Both the position numbers and the translations under genes were made by a program. 64,000 nt of DNA. It comes from Acidobacteriota bacterium (GTDB lineage Bacteria > Acidobacteriota > Terriglobia > Acidiferrales > UBA7541). The DNA is taken from NCBI GenBank assembly GCA_003224085.1, contig QHYK01000061.1, forward strand, positions 45,240 through 109,239, written 5' to 3'. Within the stretch, counting starts at the first letter, position 1; every line of letters begins with the position of its first letter. Under the pieces are notes generated by a model. The model saw only the letters and a program-made list of their open reading frames with translations, searched no databases and was not told the DNA's origin. Positions 1 to 8,982 of this stretch are shown piece by piece.

Positions 1-409
1 CGTACTGTCCGTCGAGAGACGCTCGGAGAGCGTCACTGATGTCCATTTCGAGAATCCTCGTTGAGGGGAAGGCGCTCCGCAGGCGGGACACGGCGATTTC
101 CGCCAAATCGCATGCCGTTATCGAAGAAACTCCGAGTTCCTTCCATAACCCCAGATAGAAGCCCGTTCCCGATCCAACGTCGAAGACCCGCGCTCGGCTG
201 AGGTCCGTACCTAAAGACCTGAGGAGTCGCAAGAATGCGGCGCGCCGGACTCGGTACAGCCACTTGATATAGTGTTTCCCCATGCGGGTGTTCCCCACGC
301 CGCATAGACCCGGGTGCTGCCGCAGGCGTGTTTCCCAATAGGACTTGGCGTCAAATGGTCGGCTCGACCGAGGGGTCGGAGAAAGCGTGGTGCGGCCGGG
401 CGCGCTCAC
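1..409 (-). CDS. SAM-dependent methyltransferase, partial (3' end outside window)
   Basis: The frame opens at a GTG (409-407) that overlaps the stop of the O-antigen ligase gene (GTGA overlap) and stays open to the window edge, giving 136 residues. Glycine-rich motif I of class I methyltransferases, VFDVGSGTGFYLG, is at about residues 75-87, followed by the acidic residue expected to hold the ribose of SAM (ACDLAE, D101) and a motif-II-like ILEMDIS near 119-125. The overlap and position make it the last visible gene of the exopolysaccharide operon, where it probably methylates a sugar or another surface-polymer precursor. The acceptor cannot be deduced because the C-terminal half is outside the window. 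Another reading frame of 101 codons in the same place lacks these motifs. Confidence 0.85.
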   Translation of the reverse strand, partial: MSAPGRTTLSPTPRSSRPFDAKSYWETRLRQHPGLCGVGNTRMGKHYIKWLYRVRRAAFLRLLRSLGTDLSRARVFDVGSGTGFYLGLWKELGVSSITACDLAEIAVSRLRSAFPSTRILEMDISDALRASLDGQY

Positions 410-1734
410 GTTCGAACTCCTTCCGATCGCCTTCCAGTCAGAAGACAGACGCGACAGGAGATGGCCACATAGAGGATCCAAAGCACGTAGTTCGGCGAAA
501 GAAGAGAGCTCTGCGCCAGATTTACAAAGAAGAGAAAGATCAGAAACAAGAGCGGCCAGGCGCCCTCCCACAGGCCTTCCCGGCGAAAACATTCGGCCGC
601 CTTCCAGAAATGGCGGGCAAATCCCAGAAAAAATGCGGCTAACCCGCATATGCCGAGATCGAGCCAGATTTCAAGATACCCGTTGTGGGCGCTCGGCACG
701 TCCCACCCGGCGAGCTTGCGAACCTCGCCTGAGCTACCCTCGTCACCGAGCCAAAAGGCATTGAATCCATGACCGATCCAGGGGTGATCCATCCCGAGGA
801 TCAGCGAGGCTCCCCAGATGGTCGTGCGGCCGGTGAGCGTGACATCCCGGTCGAGGAAGGCGGCCACGGCTGCAAAGTGGGAGGCAATGAAATAAAGTCC
901 GATCGCGGCGGCCACGACGCTAGCCACCAGTATCCGACGCGTGCTGTGTCGATTGGTCCGCATATACCGCAACAGCCAACCCACCGCGAGGACCGCGAAA
1001 AGGCTCAGAAAGCCCGTCAGAGAACCGGACAGGAAAAGGAGAAGAAAGCTGAGGCCGGCCCAAGGATAAGCACTCCATTTGTGCTCCGGTTCAAGGCGGC
1101 TCCACAGGAGGAGAACCACGGTGCTGAGCGCCATCATCATCCCCAGGGAGTTTCGTTGGGTGAAGATCCCATACCACGGCGCGCTCCATTGCTCGAAAAG
1201 CTGTTGCACAGGCAAGACGTCAAACATGAAGCTGAGCAAGCCATTTGGCTCGAGGAAAAGGCCGTACATGCGCCCGGTCTGGCTGTCGACCGCCGTCCCC
1301 AGATGAAACGCCCCGAAAACAAGGCTCAAAACCGCGCAGATCTTGGCGAGAGTCACGAGAAGCCGTAGTTGCTCTTTGAAGGAGTAACGGACGGCGAAAT
1401 AAAAGCCGGTAAGCGTCGTGGCAGCCAGCGCCACGCTCCGTCGGGCGGTCAGTCCCTTGTCGTCAGACCAGCCGATCGAAAGCAGGCAGATGGCCAGGAG
1501 CAACAAAAACGGCCACCCTCGAAGGAGAAGACGCCAAAACCCGCGGGCTTCTTTGATCAAGAAAAACAGTACGAACAAATATAAGCCGGACCAGATGACC
1601 TGCATGAAGGGCAGCCCGGCGTTCTGCCGGAAAGCGAATTTGCCGTGTTTTAAAAAGAGATTCAGGAATGCTCCCGTGGAGAGAAGCAGGAGAACGATGG
1701 CCAGGCCCTTTTCGAGTTTGCCCGGTGGGTTCAT
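406..1734 (-). CDS. O-antigen ligase / Wzy-type polymerase family membrane protein
   Basis: This 442-residue polytopic protein has about ten or more hydrophobic segments and a long periplasmic loop late in the sequence. It shows signatures of the Wzy_C/O-antigen ligase superfamily: FTQRNSLG at about 191-198 and TGRTTIWGASL...GHGFNAFW at about 301-328. Members polymerise or ligate undecaprenyl-linked oligosaccharides at the periplasmic face of the inner membrane. It lies 9 bp downstream of the flippase gene and overlaps the next methyltransferase, so the three are probably one transcript. Whether it acts as a polymerase or as a ligase cannot be told from sequence. In an exopolysaccharide context with a GumC-type co-polymerase, polymerase is more likely. 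Confidence 0.88.
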   Translation of the reverse strand: MNPPGKLEKGLAIVLLLLSTGAFLNLFLKHGKFAFRQNAGLPFMQVIWSGLYLFVLFFLIKEARGFWRLLLRGWPFLLLLAICLLSIGWSDDKGLTARRSVALAATTLTGFYFAVRYSFKEQLRLLVTLAKICAVLSLVFGAFHLGTAVDSQTGRMYGLFLEPNGLLSFMFDVLPVQQLFEQWSAPWYGIFTQRNSLGMMMALSTVVLLLWSRLEPEHKWSAYPWAGLSFLLLFLSGSLTGFLSLFAVLAVGWLLRYMRTNRHSTRRILVASVVAAAIGLYFIASHFAAVAAFLDRDVTLTGRTTIWGASLILGMDHPWIGHGFNAFWLGDEGSSGEVRKLAGWDVPSAHNGYLEIWLDLGICGLAAFFLGFARHFWKAAECFRREGLWEGAWPLLFLIFLFFVNLAQSSLLSPNYVLWILYVAISCRVCLLTGRRSEGVRT

Positions 1735-1743
1735 GGCCTTCCT

Positions 1744-3354
1744 CTACACCTTGGCCCGCGAGGCCATGCCGACATCCAGGGTTCGCAGATCGTTCCAGAT
1801 ATAACCCCCTGCGCCAGCCAGGATCACGGTGCTCAACAGGGCGGGCGCAAGAATTTCGTCCATTCGGCCGACTAGCCCCAAGCGGTATGCGGCGAGAAGG
1901 AGGACCGAAGGAGCGAAGGCCACCAGGAAGGGTTTCGTTTCATAGCGCAGGGGATAGTGGCGCTGGCCGACCAGAGCCATAAGAAACGTGATCACCACCC
2001 AGGCGCCGAGCCACGCCCAGGCCGCCCCCAAGACTCCAAAACGGGGTATCAGAAGCCGGTTCAGCAGGAAGCTTACACCGATGCCGCAAGAGAAAATGGG
2101 TGGTAACCACCGCGTGGCCGAACCGAGATACAGGCCCACCGAAGAGGGATACTGCAGGACGGCAGCCGCCTGGACCAGAAGCAACCAGGGAACCGAGGAA
2201 AGGCTTTGAGCGTACTCCGGGGTGGCCAAGATACGCAGAACAAGAGGCGAGAAGAGAGAAAACACGAGCGCCATAGAGACCGAAGCCACCACGAGATAAC
2301 TCATCAGCTTCGAGTAAATCAAGGGCGCTCCTGGCCTGTTCGCGATCTGGAAAAGCAATCCGCCCCAGGCGGCTCCGAAAGGAACCACAACGAGCAAGCG
2401 CATGATGCCGGAAATTTTGACGGCCACAAAGTAAAGCCCTACCTGTTCGAGGCTCCCGTAGTGGCCGAGAAAAAAACGCCCCGCGCCATCTAGAATCATC
2501 ATGATCAGAGCGCTGCCCATTACCGGCAGGCCGTATTTGGCCATGGACACGGCCGACGACAAGGAGGCCGAGAGAGAAAGGTCGGAAACGGTCATTGCCC
2601 ACAGGACAAGACATGCGAGAACATCCCCGAGCACGCGGCCTTTGAATACACCTACCAATCCTTCGCCGCGTCCAACCACCAGCCAGATGCTGAGACCGGC
2701 AATCCCCAAAAGCCGGATAGCGGAGGCCCAAGAGAAACTCCCGGCCCTCCGTTTGGCCCGCAGGTGCGTCAAAAGAGACCCTTGCAAAGATTCGAGCAGG
2801 ACGAGGGGTAGCAGCCACCAGGCGATCCGTCGCGCATCTCCACGCAGCAAGCTTGCAGACCAGGGAATCGAGAGGAAGATCGAGAGCCCTGTTCCCGTGA
2901 TGGCCGCCGCGAGACCATTGGCCCAAAGCATGGTGCCCAGGAGTTTCCGCGCCTCGCCCGGACCAGAAGCCGCGAAGCCTTTTAGATAGGAAACGGGGAA
3001 CCCCAAGCCGGAAATCGAGAGGAGACTCAAAGCCAGCAGTTCGACGAGCGCGTAGAGTCCGAAGTCGGACGGGCTCAAGAAACGTGTGTAGAGAGGCAAA
3101 AGAAACACGTTGGCCAGGCCCATCACGGCCACGCCTACCAGGTACTGCGAGGAATCACCGAGCAAGGAGAGCAGCACCGCTGCCAGGCTGCTTCGCTCTT
3201 CGCGACGCCAGGTCGGAGCGTTCGGCAACGCTTCGATTCGGTTCCTAATCCAGTCGATGGAGCTCAACACGGATTTTCCTATTCCCTGTTTTGGAGAGCC
3301 AGGATTAGCGGCAATCAGAATTCTCCGCGAGCCTGTTCTTTCGCACCGGAGCAC
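1744..3354 (-). CDS. Polysaccharide flippase (Wzx/MATE-like, MVF superfamily)
   Basis: The protein has 536 residues with 12-14 hydrophobic segments spread evenly from about residue 60 to the end. The early segment GLANVFLLPLYTRFLSPSDF is typical of lipid-linked oligosaccharide flippases (polysaccharide biosynthesis protein family). These move undecaprenyl-PP-linked repeat units across the inner membrane, using the cation gradient. It sits between the sugar-phosphate transferase that would start the repeat unit and the polymerase. The first about 28 residues are polar and poorly conserved-looking. A GTG at 3270, preceded by AGGAAAA, would give a 508-residue protein and is a plausible alternative start. 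Confidence 0.85.
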   Translation of the reverse strand: MLRCERTGSRRILIAANPGSPKQGIGKSVLSSIDWIRNRIEALPNAPTWRREERSSLAAVLLSLLGDSSQYLVGVAVMGLANVFLLPLYTRFLSPSDFGLYALVELLALSLLSISGLGFPVSYLKGFAASGPGEARKLLGTMLWANGLAAAITGTGLSIFLSIPWSASLLRGDARRIAWWLLPLVLLESLQGSLLTHLRAKRRAGSFSWASAIRLLGIAGLSIWLVVGRGEGLVGVFKGRVLGDVLACLVLWAMTVSDLSLSASLSSAVSMAKYGLPVMGSALIMMILDGAGRFFLGHYGSLEQVGLYFVAVKISGIMRLLVVVPFGAAWGGLLFQIANRPGAPLIYSKLMSYLVVASVSMALVFSLFSPLVLRILATPEYAQSLSSVPWLLLVQAAAVLQYPSSVGLYLGSATRWLPPIFSCGIGVSFLLNRLLIPRFGVLGAAWAWLGAWVVITFLMALVGQRHYPLRYETKPFLVAFAPSVLLLAAYRLGLVGRMDEILAPALLSTVILAGAGGYIWNDLRTLDVGMASRAKV

Positions 3355-3417
3355 ACGGCTCGACCCGACAAACGCGGTTCAAGTGAGGCTCGACAGGAAA
3401 CCGCGAGGTTTCCCGTG

Positions 3418-4923
3418 TCATTCACCGCTGCCTTTCCATAGCTCCGCGACGCTCCGAAACAAAATCTCGAGGTCCAGCCGCAGGCTCCATTTCTCGATGT
3501 ATTCGAGGTCGAGCGCCAGATTGGTTTCAAACGAGGGGTCTCGTCTCGCCGTCACTTGCCACAAACCGGTAAGCCCGGGTTTTACGTCCAGACGCCGGAG
3601 GTGCTCGGGCTGGTAGCGGTTGAAATCGTCCAAGGGATGCGGGCGCGGCCCGACCAGACTCATCTCGCCGCGGAGCACGTTCCATAACTGCGGCAGTTCG
3701 TCCAGGCTGAATTTTCTGAGCCATCTCCCGACGCGTGTGACGCGGGGATCATTTTTCATCTTGAAGCACGGCCCGGCTCGTTCGTTGGTCTCGCGAAGGG
3801 TGTCCCTCCAGCCGTCCGCGCCGACAAACATGGTGCGCAGCTTCCAACAGCGGAACTGGCGCCCCTTGTATCCAACTCTGGTGGCGGGATAGAAGGCGCC
3901 GCCGCGCGAATCGAGCTCGACGACCGCCGCAAGCAAGGCCAGCAACGGGGCCGTTACGACCAGAGCGGCGCCTGCAATCACCACGTCCAGGATTCGCTTG
4001 ATCGCTACTCCCAGCCCGGGAATTGGGTTTTCGTTCAGCGCGATGAGCGGGAATCCGCTGATGGCGTGCACCGGCCGACGCCAGCCGACGCCGTCATAGA
4101 GCTCCGGAACCACTTTCAGTCCGAGCCGCAGTTGACGCGCCACGAGCACGAACTGCTTGACGACTTCTCGATCGATGGGCGGGGTGAGAAACACCTCGTC
4201 GATGAACTGCTCGGCCAGAACCCGCTCGAGCTCATCGAGTCTGCCTAGAGTCCGAGGATCGAAAGAAGGCTGGGCATCCAGGAAACCGCATACCTTATAA
4301 CCGAGCGCTGGATTCGCTCCGAGGGACGCGGCGAGCACCCGGCCGGTCTTTCCCGCTCCTACGATCAGGACCCGAGAGACTCCCATTCCCCGAACAGTCC
4401 GGCTGAGGACGAGCCTGCGCTTCAGATACCGCCATCCGGAAAGAGTCGCTCCCGTCAGGATCCCCAGGGCCAGCACGGAGATGCGCGGGATCCCCTGCGC
4501 TCCAAAGGCAAATACGAACAGCACCAGAACCGCCGTTGCCAAACTCACGGCCTGCAAAACCATGAGGCCTTCTTCTAAGGCTCCGCGGTCGCGCGGGGTC
4601 CGGTAAAGATCCTGACTTGTGCAGCTCAACACCACGAGCGCGGCGTAAGCGAAAATGACCCCGATGTACGTGCTTGCCCTACCCCATGGACCAGCGACGA
4701 CCGGCTGCAGAGAAAAGACCAGCGCGCCAACTAAAGCCACCATGGCACAGTCGATCGCCGCATAAGCAATCTGTACCGGCAGCCCGTGCACTCCGCTCGC
4801 TTGCAGTCGTGAGGGCCGCGGAGTCTCGCACGCGAGGAGGCCATGGAAACCCGCCACCTGCCCGGGCGGAGGCTCAACGACCTCGGCGGAAACCGCTCTA
4901 GTTTGAGGCGCGACGTCCATCAC
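3418..4923 (-). CDS. Exopolysaccharide polyprenyl glycosylphosphotransferase (WcaJ/WbaP type)
   Basis: This 501-residue membrane enzyme transfers a sugar-1-phosphate to undecaprenyl phosphate, the first step of exopolysaccharide repeat-unit synthesis. The N-terminal half has four to five membrane segments (about 52-160), then a soluble Rossmann-like domain (VLIVGAGKTG at 185-194) typical of CoA_binding_3. The C-terminal catalytic bacterial sugar transferase domain begins at the membrane helix KRILDVVIAGAA (309-320) and contains KLRTM (361-365), SLDELPQLWNVLRGEMSLVG (406-425), VGPRP (424-428) and the closing VKPGLTGLWQV motif. All key motifs are present, so it should be active. The sugar (glucose, galactose or other) cannot be assigned. 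The gene lies within the minus-strand EPS block. Confidence 0.93.
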   Translation of the reverse strand: MMDVAPQTRAVSAEVVEPPPGQVAGFHGLLACETPRPSRLQASGVHGLPVQIAYAAIDCAMVALVGALVFSLQPVVAGPWGRASTYIGVIFAYAALVVLSCTSQDLYRTPRDRGALEEGLMVLQAVSLATAVLVLFVFAFGAQGIPRISVLALGILTGATLSGWRYLKRRLVLSRTVRGMGVSRVLIVGAGKTGRVLAASLGANPALGYKVCGFLDAQPSFDPRTLGRLDELERVLAEQFIDEVFLTPPIDREVVKQFVLVARQLRLGLKVVPELYDGVGWRRPVHAISGFPLIALNENPIPGLGVAIKRILDVVIAGAALVVTAPLLALLAAVVELDSRGGAFYPATRVGYKGRQFRCWKLRTMFVGADGWRDTLRETNERAGPCFKMKNDPRVTRVGRWLRKFSLDELPQLWNVLRGEMSLVGPRPHPLDDFNRYQPEHLRRLDVKPGLTGLWQVTARRDPSFETNLALDLEYIEKWSLRLDLEILFRSVAELWKGSGE

Positions 4924-5018
4924 TGTTCGAGGTTCCCTCTCCGAGAACGTTCCACTGCCGCTCCTTCTGAAATCGATGATCGCTTCCGAGCTTGAGTGAC
5001 TTTCGCGAGGGTGCTTGG

Positions 5019-6500
5019 TCAGGAGCCTGCCCGCATGGCGATACTTCGGCTCCTCTCCTGTTCTTTGCTGGCCTCGTCCTCCGGCGGTGTTTCCTCTCTC
5101 ACGGGCTCGTTTTGGTGCTGACGTTTCAAGCGCGCCCGCGCCCAGCCGAGTGCCGAGCTGAGTGGCCGAAGATGACGCGCGCTGGCTCTAAGCGACTCGC
5201 TGATCTCCACGGCCAGTTCGCGTCCAGGATCATCGGGAACGATTCCCGACCACCACTCGCGCAGGAAAACCCATAGTGCAGTCACCGCCAAAGACAGGAG
5301 TGTGCCTGAGATAACAATCAGCGTCCGCGGGGGATAGGACTTTTTAGTGGGAACCACAGCGGCGTCCAGCACTTTGACACTGGGAATCGACTTGGCTTCT
5401 TCGACCTTGGCGAGTTCATACTGCTGGGTCAACAGCTGATACAAGGTCTCTTGAATCTTGGTCTCGCGATACAGATCGAAATACTTTGCGCCGAGTAAGG
5501 GCAGTTTTCGCATCGAGGGGTAAAGCGAGTGGTCGTTTGTGGAATCGGAAGCAGAATCGCTCCCTCCGAGTTTTTCGAGCTGCTTCTTCAACTCGGCCAC
5601 GCGTGCCCGTTGGGCTTGCACGCGCACATTTCCGGGCGCGTAAATCCTTTCGAGTCCCTGCAGTTGCGATCCCGCGAAGATGAGTTGCCCCTGAAGCCAG
5701 GCGGCGGCCTCGACCATGGCTTTTCCTTGTGCCGGGACATCAATGGCGGTGTTGCTGCTGGCAAATTGGCTGAATCGTCCGCTGGCCTTGTCAAGATCGG
5801 CTTTTACGGTCTTTAAGCGTTCTTCGAGAAAGAGCCGTTCGCGCCGCGCTGCGGAGGTGCTTACTTCGGCCACGAGACGGTTCAGTTCGCTAACGTAGGC
5901 CTGGGCCATCGCCGCCACGCGCTGCGGGTCGCGGTCCGTGACGGTAACCCCGATGACGCCGCTCTTCCGCTCTGCGGAAATGTCCACGTGTTCCCAAAGC
6001 CGCATGCGTGCGTCCTCAATCAGCTTTGCGCGGTATACCTGTTGCAATTGAAATTGCTCGATCAACCGGTCGGTCACCGTGCGGCTGTAGAGGATGGTGA
6101 CAAAAAGCGCGCTGGTATTCTTCATTCCCAGAAGGTCGCTGGCGATCCCTCCGAGCGTGGCTCCTCCGATGGTCTCGGCGATTCCTGGGGAATCGGAGCC
6201 ACGGGCCCCAACGGTTCCGAGCATAGCCATGGCCTCGCTCGACACGTTCTCGGGAGGCATCAACTGTGCTGTTGCCTCGTATCGCTTCGGGATCACCAAG
6301 GCCAGCACGATGGTTGCGGCTAGGGCAAAGATCGCGTTACGGCGGAAAACCCTGCGGTTGTTCCACAGGAGACGAACGGTCGCGACGAGTTCAGGGGAAA
6401 TTCGCGAAGGGGACCGGGTTCCTGGCGTGCGAGGGATCTCCTGGTCCACCAGGGAGTCAGCTGCTCCCATCGCCGTCCTCCCGTCCTGAATGGCACCCAA
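5019..6500 (-). CDS. Wzz/GumC-type polysaccharide co-polymerase (chain-length determinant)
   Basis: This 493-residue protein has the two-membrane-helix layout of polysaccharide co-polymerases: a transmembrane segment at about 55-72 (AIFALAATIVLALVI), a long periplasmic part rich in helices and coiled coil (about 190-330, including GNVRVQAQRARVAELKKQLE), and a second membrane helix near 408-428. PKRYEATAQLMPP just after the first helix is the usual Wzz-domain start. No C-terminal tyrosine kinase domain follows, so this is a PCP without fused kinase. It is the first gene of the EPS block as read here. ATG codons at 6500 and 6470 could both serve as starts. Confidence 0.88.
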   Translation of the reverse strand: MGAIQDGRTAMGAADSLVDQEIPRTPGTRSPSRISPELVATVRLLWNNRRVFRRNAIFALAATIVLALVIPKRYEATAQLMPPENVSSEAMAMLGTVGARGSDSPGIAETIGGATLGGIASDLLGMKNTSALFVTILYSRTVTDRLIEQFQLQQVYRAKLIEDARMRLWEHVDISAERKSGVIGVTVTDRDPQRVAAMAQAYVSELNRLVAEVSTSAARRERLFLEERLKTVKADLDKASGRFSQFASSNTAIDVPAQGKAMVEAAAWLQGQLIFAGSQLQGLERIYAPGNVRVQAQRARVAELKKQLEKLGGSDSASDSTNDHSLYPSMRKLPLLGAKYFDLYRETKIQETLYQLLTQQYELAKVEEAKSIPSVKVLDAAVVPTKKSYPPRTLIVISGTLLSLAVTALWVFLREWWSGIVPDDPGRELAVEISESLRASARHLRPLSSALGWARARLKRQHQNEPVREETPPEDEASKEQERSRSIAMRAGS

Positions 6501-6759
6501 ACGCTAACATGCGTCTCTTTACGCCCCTGCCTTAGGCATATGGGGTTGGGTCGTACAACGGGCCGGGAGCCGTCCTAACTCCTTCTTCTTGAAGGGGCTA
6601 TTATAGCAACATTTCTCGGTCGCGCAACGTCGTTTATTCGCGGCGGTTCAAGGTTGTTGCGGCCTTGGCCTGCAAAGTGCGGATTAGAGATCTTCGCTTC
6701 GAGAGAACTTTTTCAGGAAAATCCTAATCTATCCATTTCCTTCTCGCTGCCTCTCCGGC
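6501..6759. other. Intergenic gap between the EPS block and locus A
   Basis: About 260 bp separate the start of the Wzz/GumC-like gene from the end of the nucleotidyltransferase gene. Both run on the minus strand, so this gap should hold the EPS promoter. It is locally AT-richer (for example around 6596-6610) than the flanking genes. I see no clear palindrome or coding frame. Confidence 0.4.
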
Positions 6760-8055
6760 TCATTGCCGATTCAGCAGGATGTTTCTGATCTCACCCCGTC
6801 CTCGCACCAAACGGGCGGCTTGCTGAAGGCTCGACCAGGCCAGGCTGCCGTTGCGCCAGGCCCGCACGTAGACCGGCGCTTTGACCTTCAAATCGCGAAG
6901 GACGCGACGAAAACTTCCGAGCCAGGGAGCCTTCAAGGGTGGAATCGTTCGACCGTCAAACGACACGCCCGGCGCCATTCTCCTGAACAGGGACGAAACG
7001 GCCTGCCCGAGCGATGGTTGCGAAAACGTCATGGCCAGCTGCGGAGGAACCCGGGAATGCAGGTGGTTCATCCAAACCTGCTCGTAGGCGAGGCTTTCTA
7101 CCTCGTCGAGCCTCGGCGGTGCCTTGAGCTGGCGGAAGAATTCCGCTGGGATTCCGGTGCCGAACGAGTCCTTCACCATTTTGAGGGTCAAGTACATCCA
7201 GTCGCTGTAGCCCCTGCGGACGGTCTCCCGTCCAATCCACTCCCAATCCAAGCGCTTCTCCTGAAGCTCGATCCAAAGGTGGACGTCGAGCAGCGGCCGC
7301 AATCCCAGGGAGAAGAAGTGCCCCCGAGAGAGATGCTGCACCAAATGAAAGAGGAATTCATGCGCATCAAGGATGGGAATACGCAGATCGTTCCAGTCTA
7401 CTTGCTCAACGCGCTTCCAGACCTTAGCCGTCGGCAGGGCAAACCATGGCTCGGCAGATTCCAGCTGGGTGTGAAGCTCGATGAGCGCCTGCGTGCCGGT
7501 CTTTTCAAGCGGCAGGGAGATTTCTTCTCCGGGAACCACAAAATCTTTGACAATCAGAGGGTTGGCGAACTCGAATCGCTTCGGGCACTTGAAACCAGCC
7601 TCCTCGATGAGCTTTAGGGCCTTCGCGAGTCCTTCCGGGCGCACTAGCAGATCGATGTCAGAAACCGACCGCAGCGAAGAATCCGGATAGGCCAGAAACG
7701 CCAGCACGGCACCTTTCAAAATCACGAACTCGACCTCATGCCGCGTAAACTCGCTCACAAGGTTCTGAAGTTCGAATCGCAAGCGCAGCCATCGAGCCGC
7801 AGTGGCTAGGCGGGCGTGCCCGGCTTCCCGCAAGAGCTCGACCGGGCACTGACCGGCAAAGCCATGCTCGCTCGTCTTGTATGCGAGATAGGCGGTTAGA
7901 TCCGGAGGTGTGATTCGAAACAAGCGCCGCCAGTCGACTTGCTGCGCCGCCGCTTGCAGCGCCAGGGATCGTTCCGGGCGCTGCCGACCCAGCAATTGAA
8001 GCAAAAACTCGCGCTCGCGCGAAGACTCTTGATAACACGGAGAGGAAGGAAGCAA
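6760..8055 (-). CDS. Nucleotidyltransferase family protein (NTP_transf_5-like), locus A
   Basis: This 431-residue protein carries a minimal nucleotidyltransferase core: VEFVILKGAVLAF (108-120), then SLRSVSDIDLLV (127-138), which supplies the R-x-x-x-D-x-D pattern (R129, D133, D135) expected to bind metal and nucleotide. This K-G...R..SDIDLLV arrangement is characteristic of the 'uncharacterised nucleotidyltransferase' family found beside PqqD-like and HprK-like proteins and in some lasso-peptide clusters. Those relatives can transfer a nucleotide to a peptide or protein hydroxyl. It lies 41 bp after the S24/S26-like peptidase and in the same direction as the peptide gene. I infer that it modifies the locus A/B peptide or a partner; the substrate is not proven by sequence. 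Confidence 0.82.
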   Translation of the reverse strand: MLPSSPCYQESSREREFLLQLLGRQRPERSLALQAAAQQVDWRRLFRITPPDLTAYLAYKTSEHGFAGQCPVELLREAGHARLATAARWLRLRFELQNLVSEFTRHEVEFVILKGAVLAFLAYPDSSLRSVSDIDLLVRPEGLAKALKLIEEAGFKCPKRFEFANPLIVKDFVVPGEEISLPLEKTGTQALIELHTQLESAEPWFALPTAKVWKRVEQVDWNDLRIPILDAHEFLFHLVQHLSRGHFFSLGLRPLLDVHLWIELQEKRLDWEWIGRETVRRGYSDWMYLTLKMVKDSFGTGIPAEFFRQLKAPPRLDEVESLAYEQVWMNHLHSRVPPQLAMTFSQPSLGQAVSSLFRRMAPGVSFDGRTIPPLKAPWLGSFRRVLRDLKVKAPVYVRAWRNGSLAWSSLQQAARLVRGRGEIRNILLNRQ

Positions 8056-8096
8056 GCTTTTCGATTCCGAAGGGCCCGGCGGAGTCCGATCTTGCC

Positions 8097-8684
8097 TCAG
8101 AGAGCCACTCCTCGACCCGAACCAAGAGCCACCCGACGCTTTAGATAACCCCTTGCTTTCTCGACCATCCCATGAATGCGAATGATGCGTTTTGCGGTCG
8201 AGACAGCGATGCGAGGGCTCACTCTCAGGAGATTGCCAACCAGATTCGAGATCAGAAATGCCATCGAGCGAAAGACCAATCCTCTCTCAGGAGGCGGGCC
8301 GACCGGTTGCCAGAGCCCGCCAGTCGAAAACGCAATCACCGTGCCCAAAACGGACGTTGCGGGCACTGGCCAATCGCAACAGACGGTCGCATCCCCGCGC
8401 GTGATCAGATACTCCGTGCTCCCCGACTTCATCGATCGCACCAAACGATGCGCCATGACGCGGTCTTTAGAAGCATAGGTCAGTACTTGGCCGACCGTGA
8501 ACCGGCCTTTCTCGGCCGGCAAGACGCGGATCCACGAGCTGTCGGGCAGTGTGGGCGCCATGCTCTTGCCGTGAAGCAGAAAGTCGAACTCCCGAGATCC
8601 TTTCCTCAGGAGATTCGAGATTGCCAACAAGCGCTGGCTCCCCAACACCAGCTGGCCCGCGACCCTCGATGGATTCAGTTTCAC
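8097..8684 (-). CDS. S24/S26 signal-peptidase-like protein, locus A
   Basis: From a GTG at 8684 the product is 195 residues; the frame is open further upstream to an ATG at 8864 inside the peptide gene. It shows the signal peptidase I/LexA-like fold signature: LHGKSMAPTLPDSSWIRV carries the Ser-Met pair with the candidate nucleophile, followed by DRVMAHRLV and LITRGDA, the usual box D/E region. The classical catalytic Lys of S26 enzymes is not obvious. The residues after the fold (about 130-195) form a helical tail. It follows the 53-residue peptide gene directly, so a role in leader removal or maturation of that peptide is reasonable. Related standalone proteins co-occur with PqqD and nucleotidyltransferase genes. 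The start codon is uncertain. Confidence 0.72.
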   Translation of the reverse strand: MKLNPSRVAGQLVLGSQRLLAISNLLRKGSREFDFLLHGKSMAPTLPDSSWIRVLPAEKGRFTVGQVLTYASKDRVMAHRLVRSMKSGSTEYLITRGDATVCCDWPVPATSVLGTVIAFSTGGLWQPVGPPPERGLVFRSMAFLISNLVGNLLRVSPRIAVSTAKRIIRIHGMVEKARGYLKRRVALGSGRGVAL

Positions 8685-8820
8685 GCTACTGCCACACCCG
8701 ATGAGGGCTTCCAATAAGGAGCAACGGAGCTGCGAACAAAACACCGGCAGCAGGAGGAACAAACGGAGTGCGGATCGGCGGATCGAGCCCTCAAGGTTCG
8801 ATGGAACCAAACACCGTCGA

Positions 8821-8982
8821 CTAGCCCCACCATGAGCCGGCGACGACGGGAACCTGGAACACACTCATGACCTGGTTCTCGTCCATAACCGTTAGGCGAG
8901 GCGCCTCATAGGCCGGCAGCGGGGAAGCCTGCCGGTCGTTTTTCTCGGGCGGGGCGCCGCTTTTCTTGTTCTGTTCCTTCAC
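8821..8982 (-). CDS. Candidate RiPP precursor peptide, copy 1 (53 aa)
   Basis: A GTG (8982-8980) follows TTTCAGGAGAC, a good ribosome binding site, and its GTGA overlaps the stop of the pqqD-like gene, so the two are translationally coupled. The product is 53 residues: a charged, lysine-rich N-terminus (MKEQNKKSGAPPEKNDRQ), then PAYEAPRLTVMDENQ, then MSVFQVPVVAGSWWG. YEAPRL fits YxxPxL, the leader motif that PqqD-type RRE domains bind in lasso-peptide systems (known for that class, inferred here). Copy 2 at 17035-17196 has the same last 26 residues and only synonymous changes in that part. There is no signal peptide or membrane segment. No homolog is recognised by name. Confidence 0.75.
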   Translation of the reverse strand: MKEQNKKSGAPPEKNDRQASPLPAYEAPRLTVMDENQVMSVFQVPVVAGSWWG

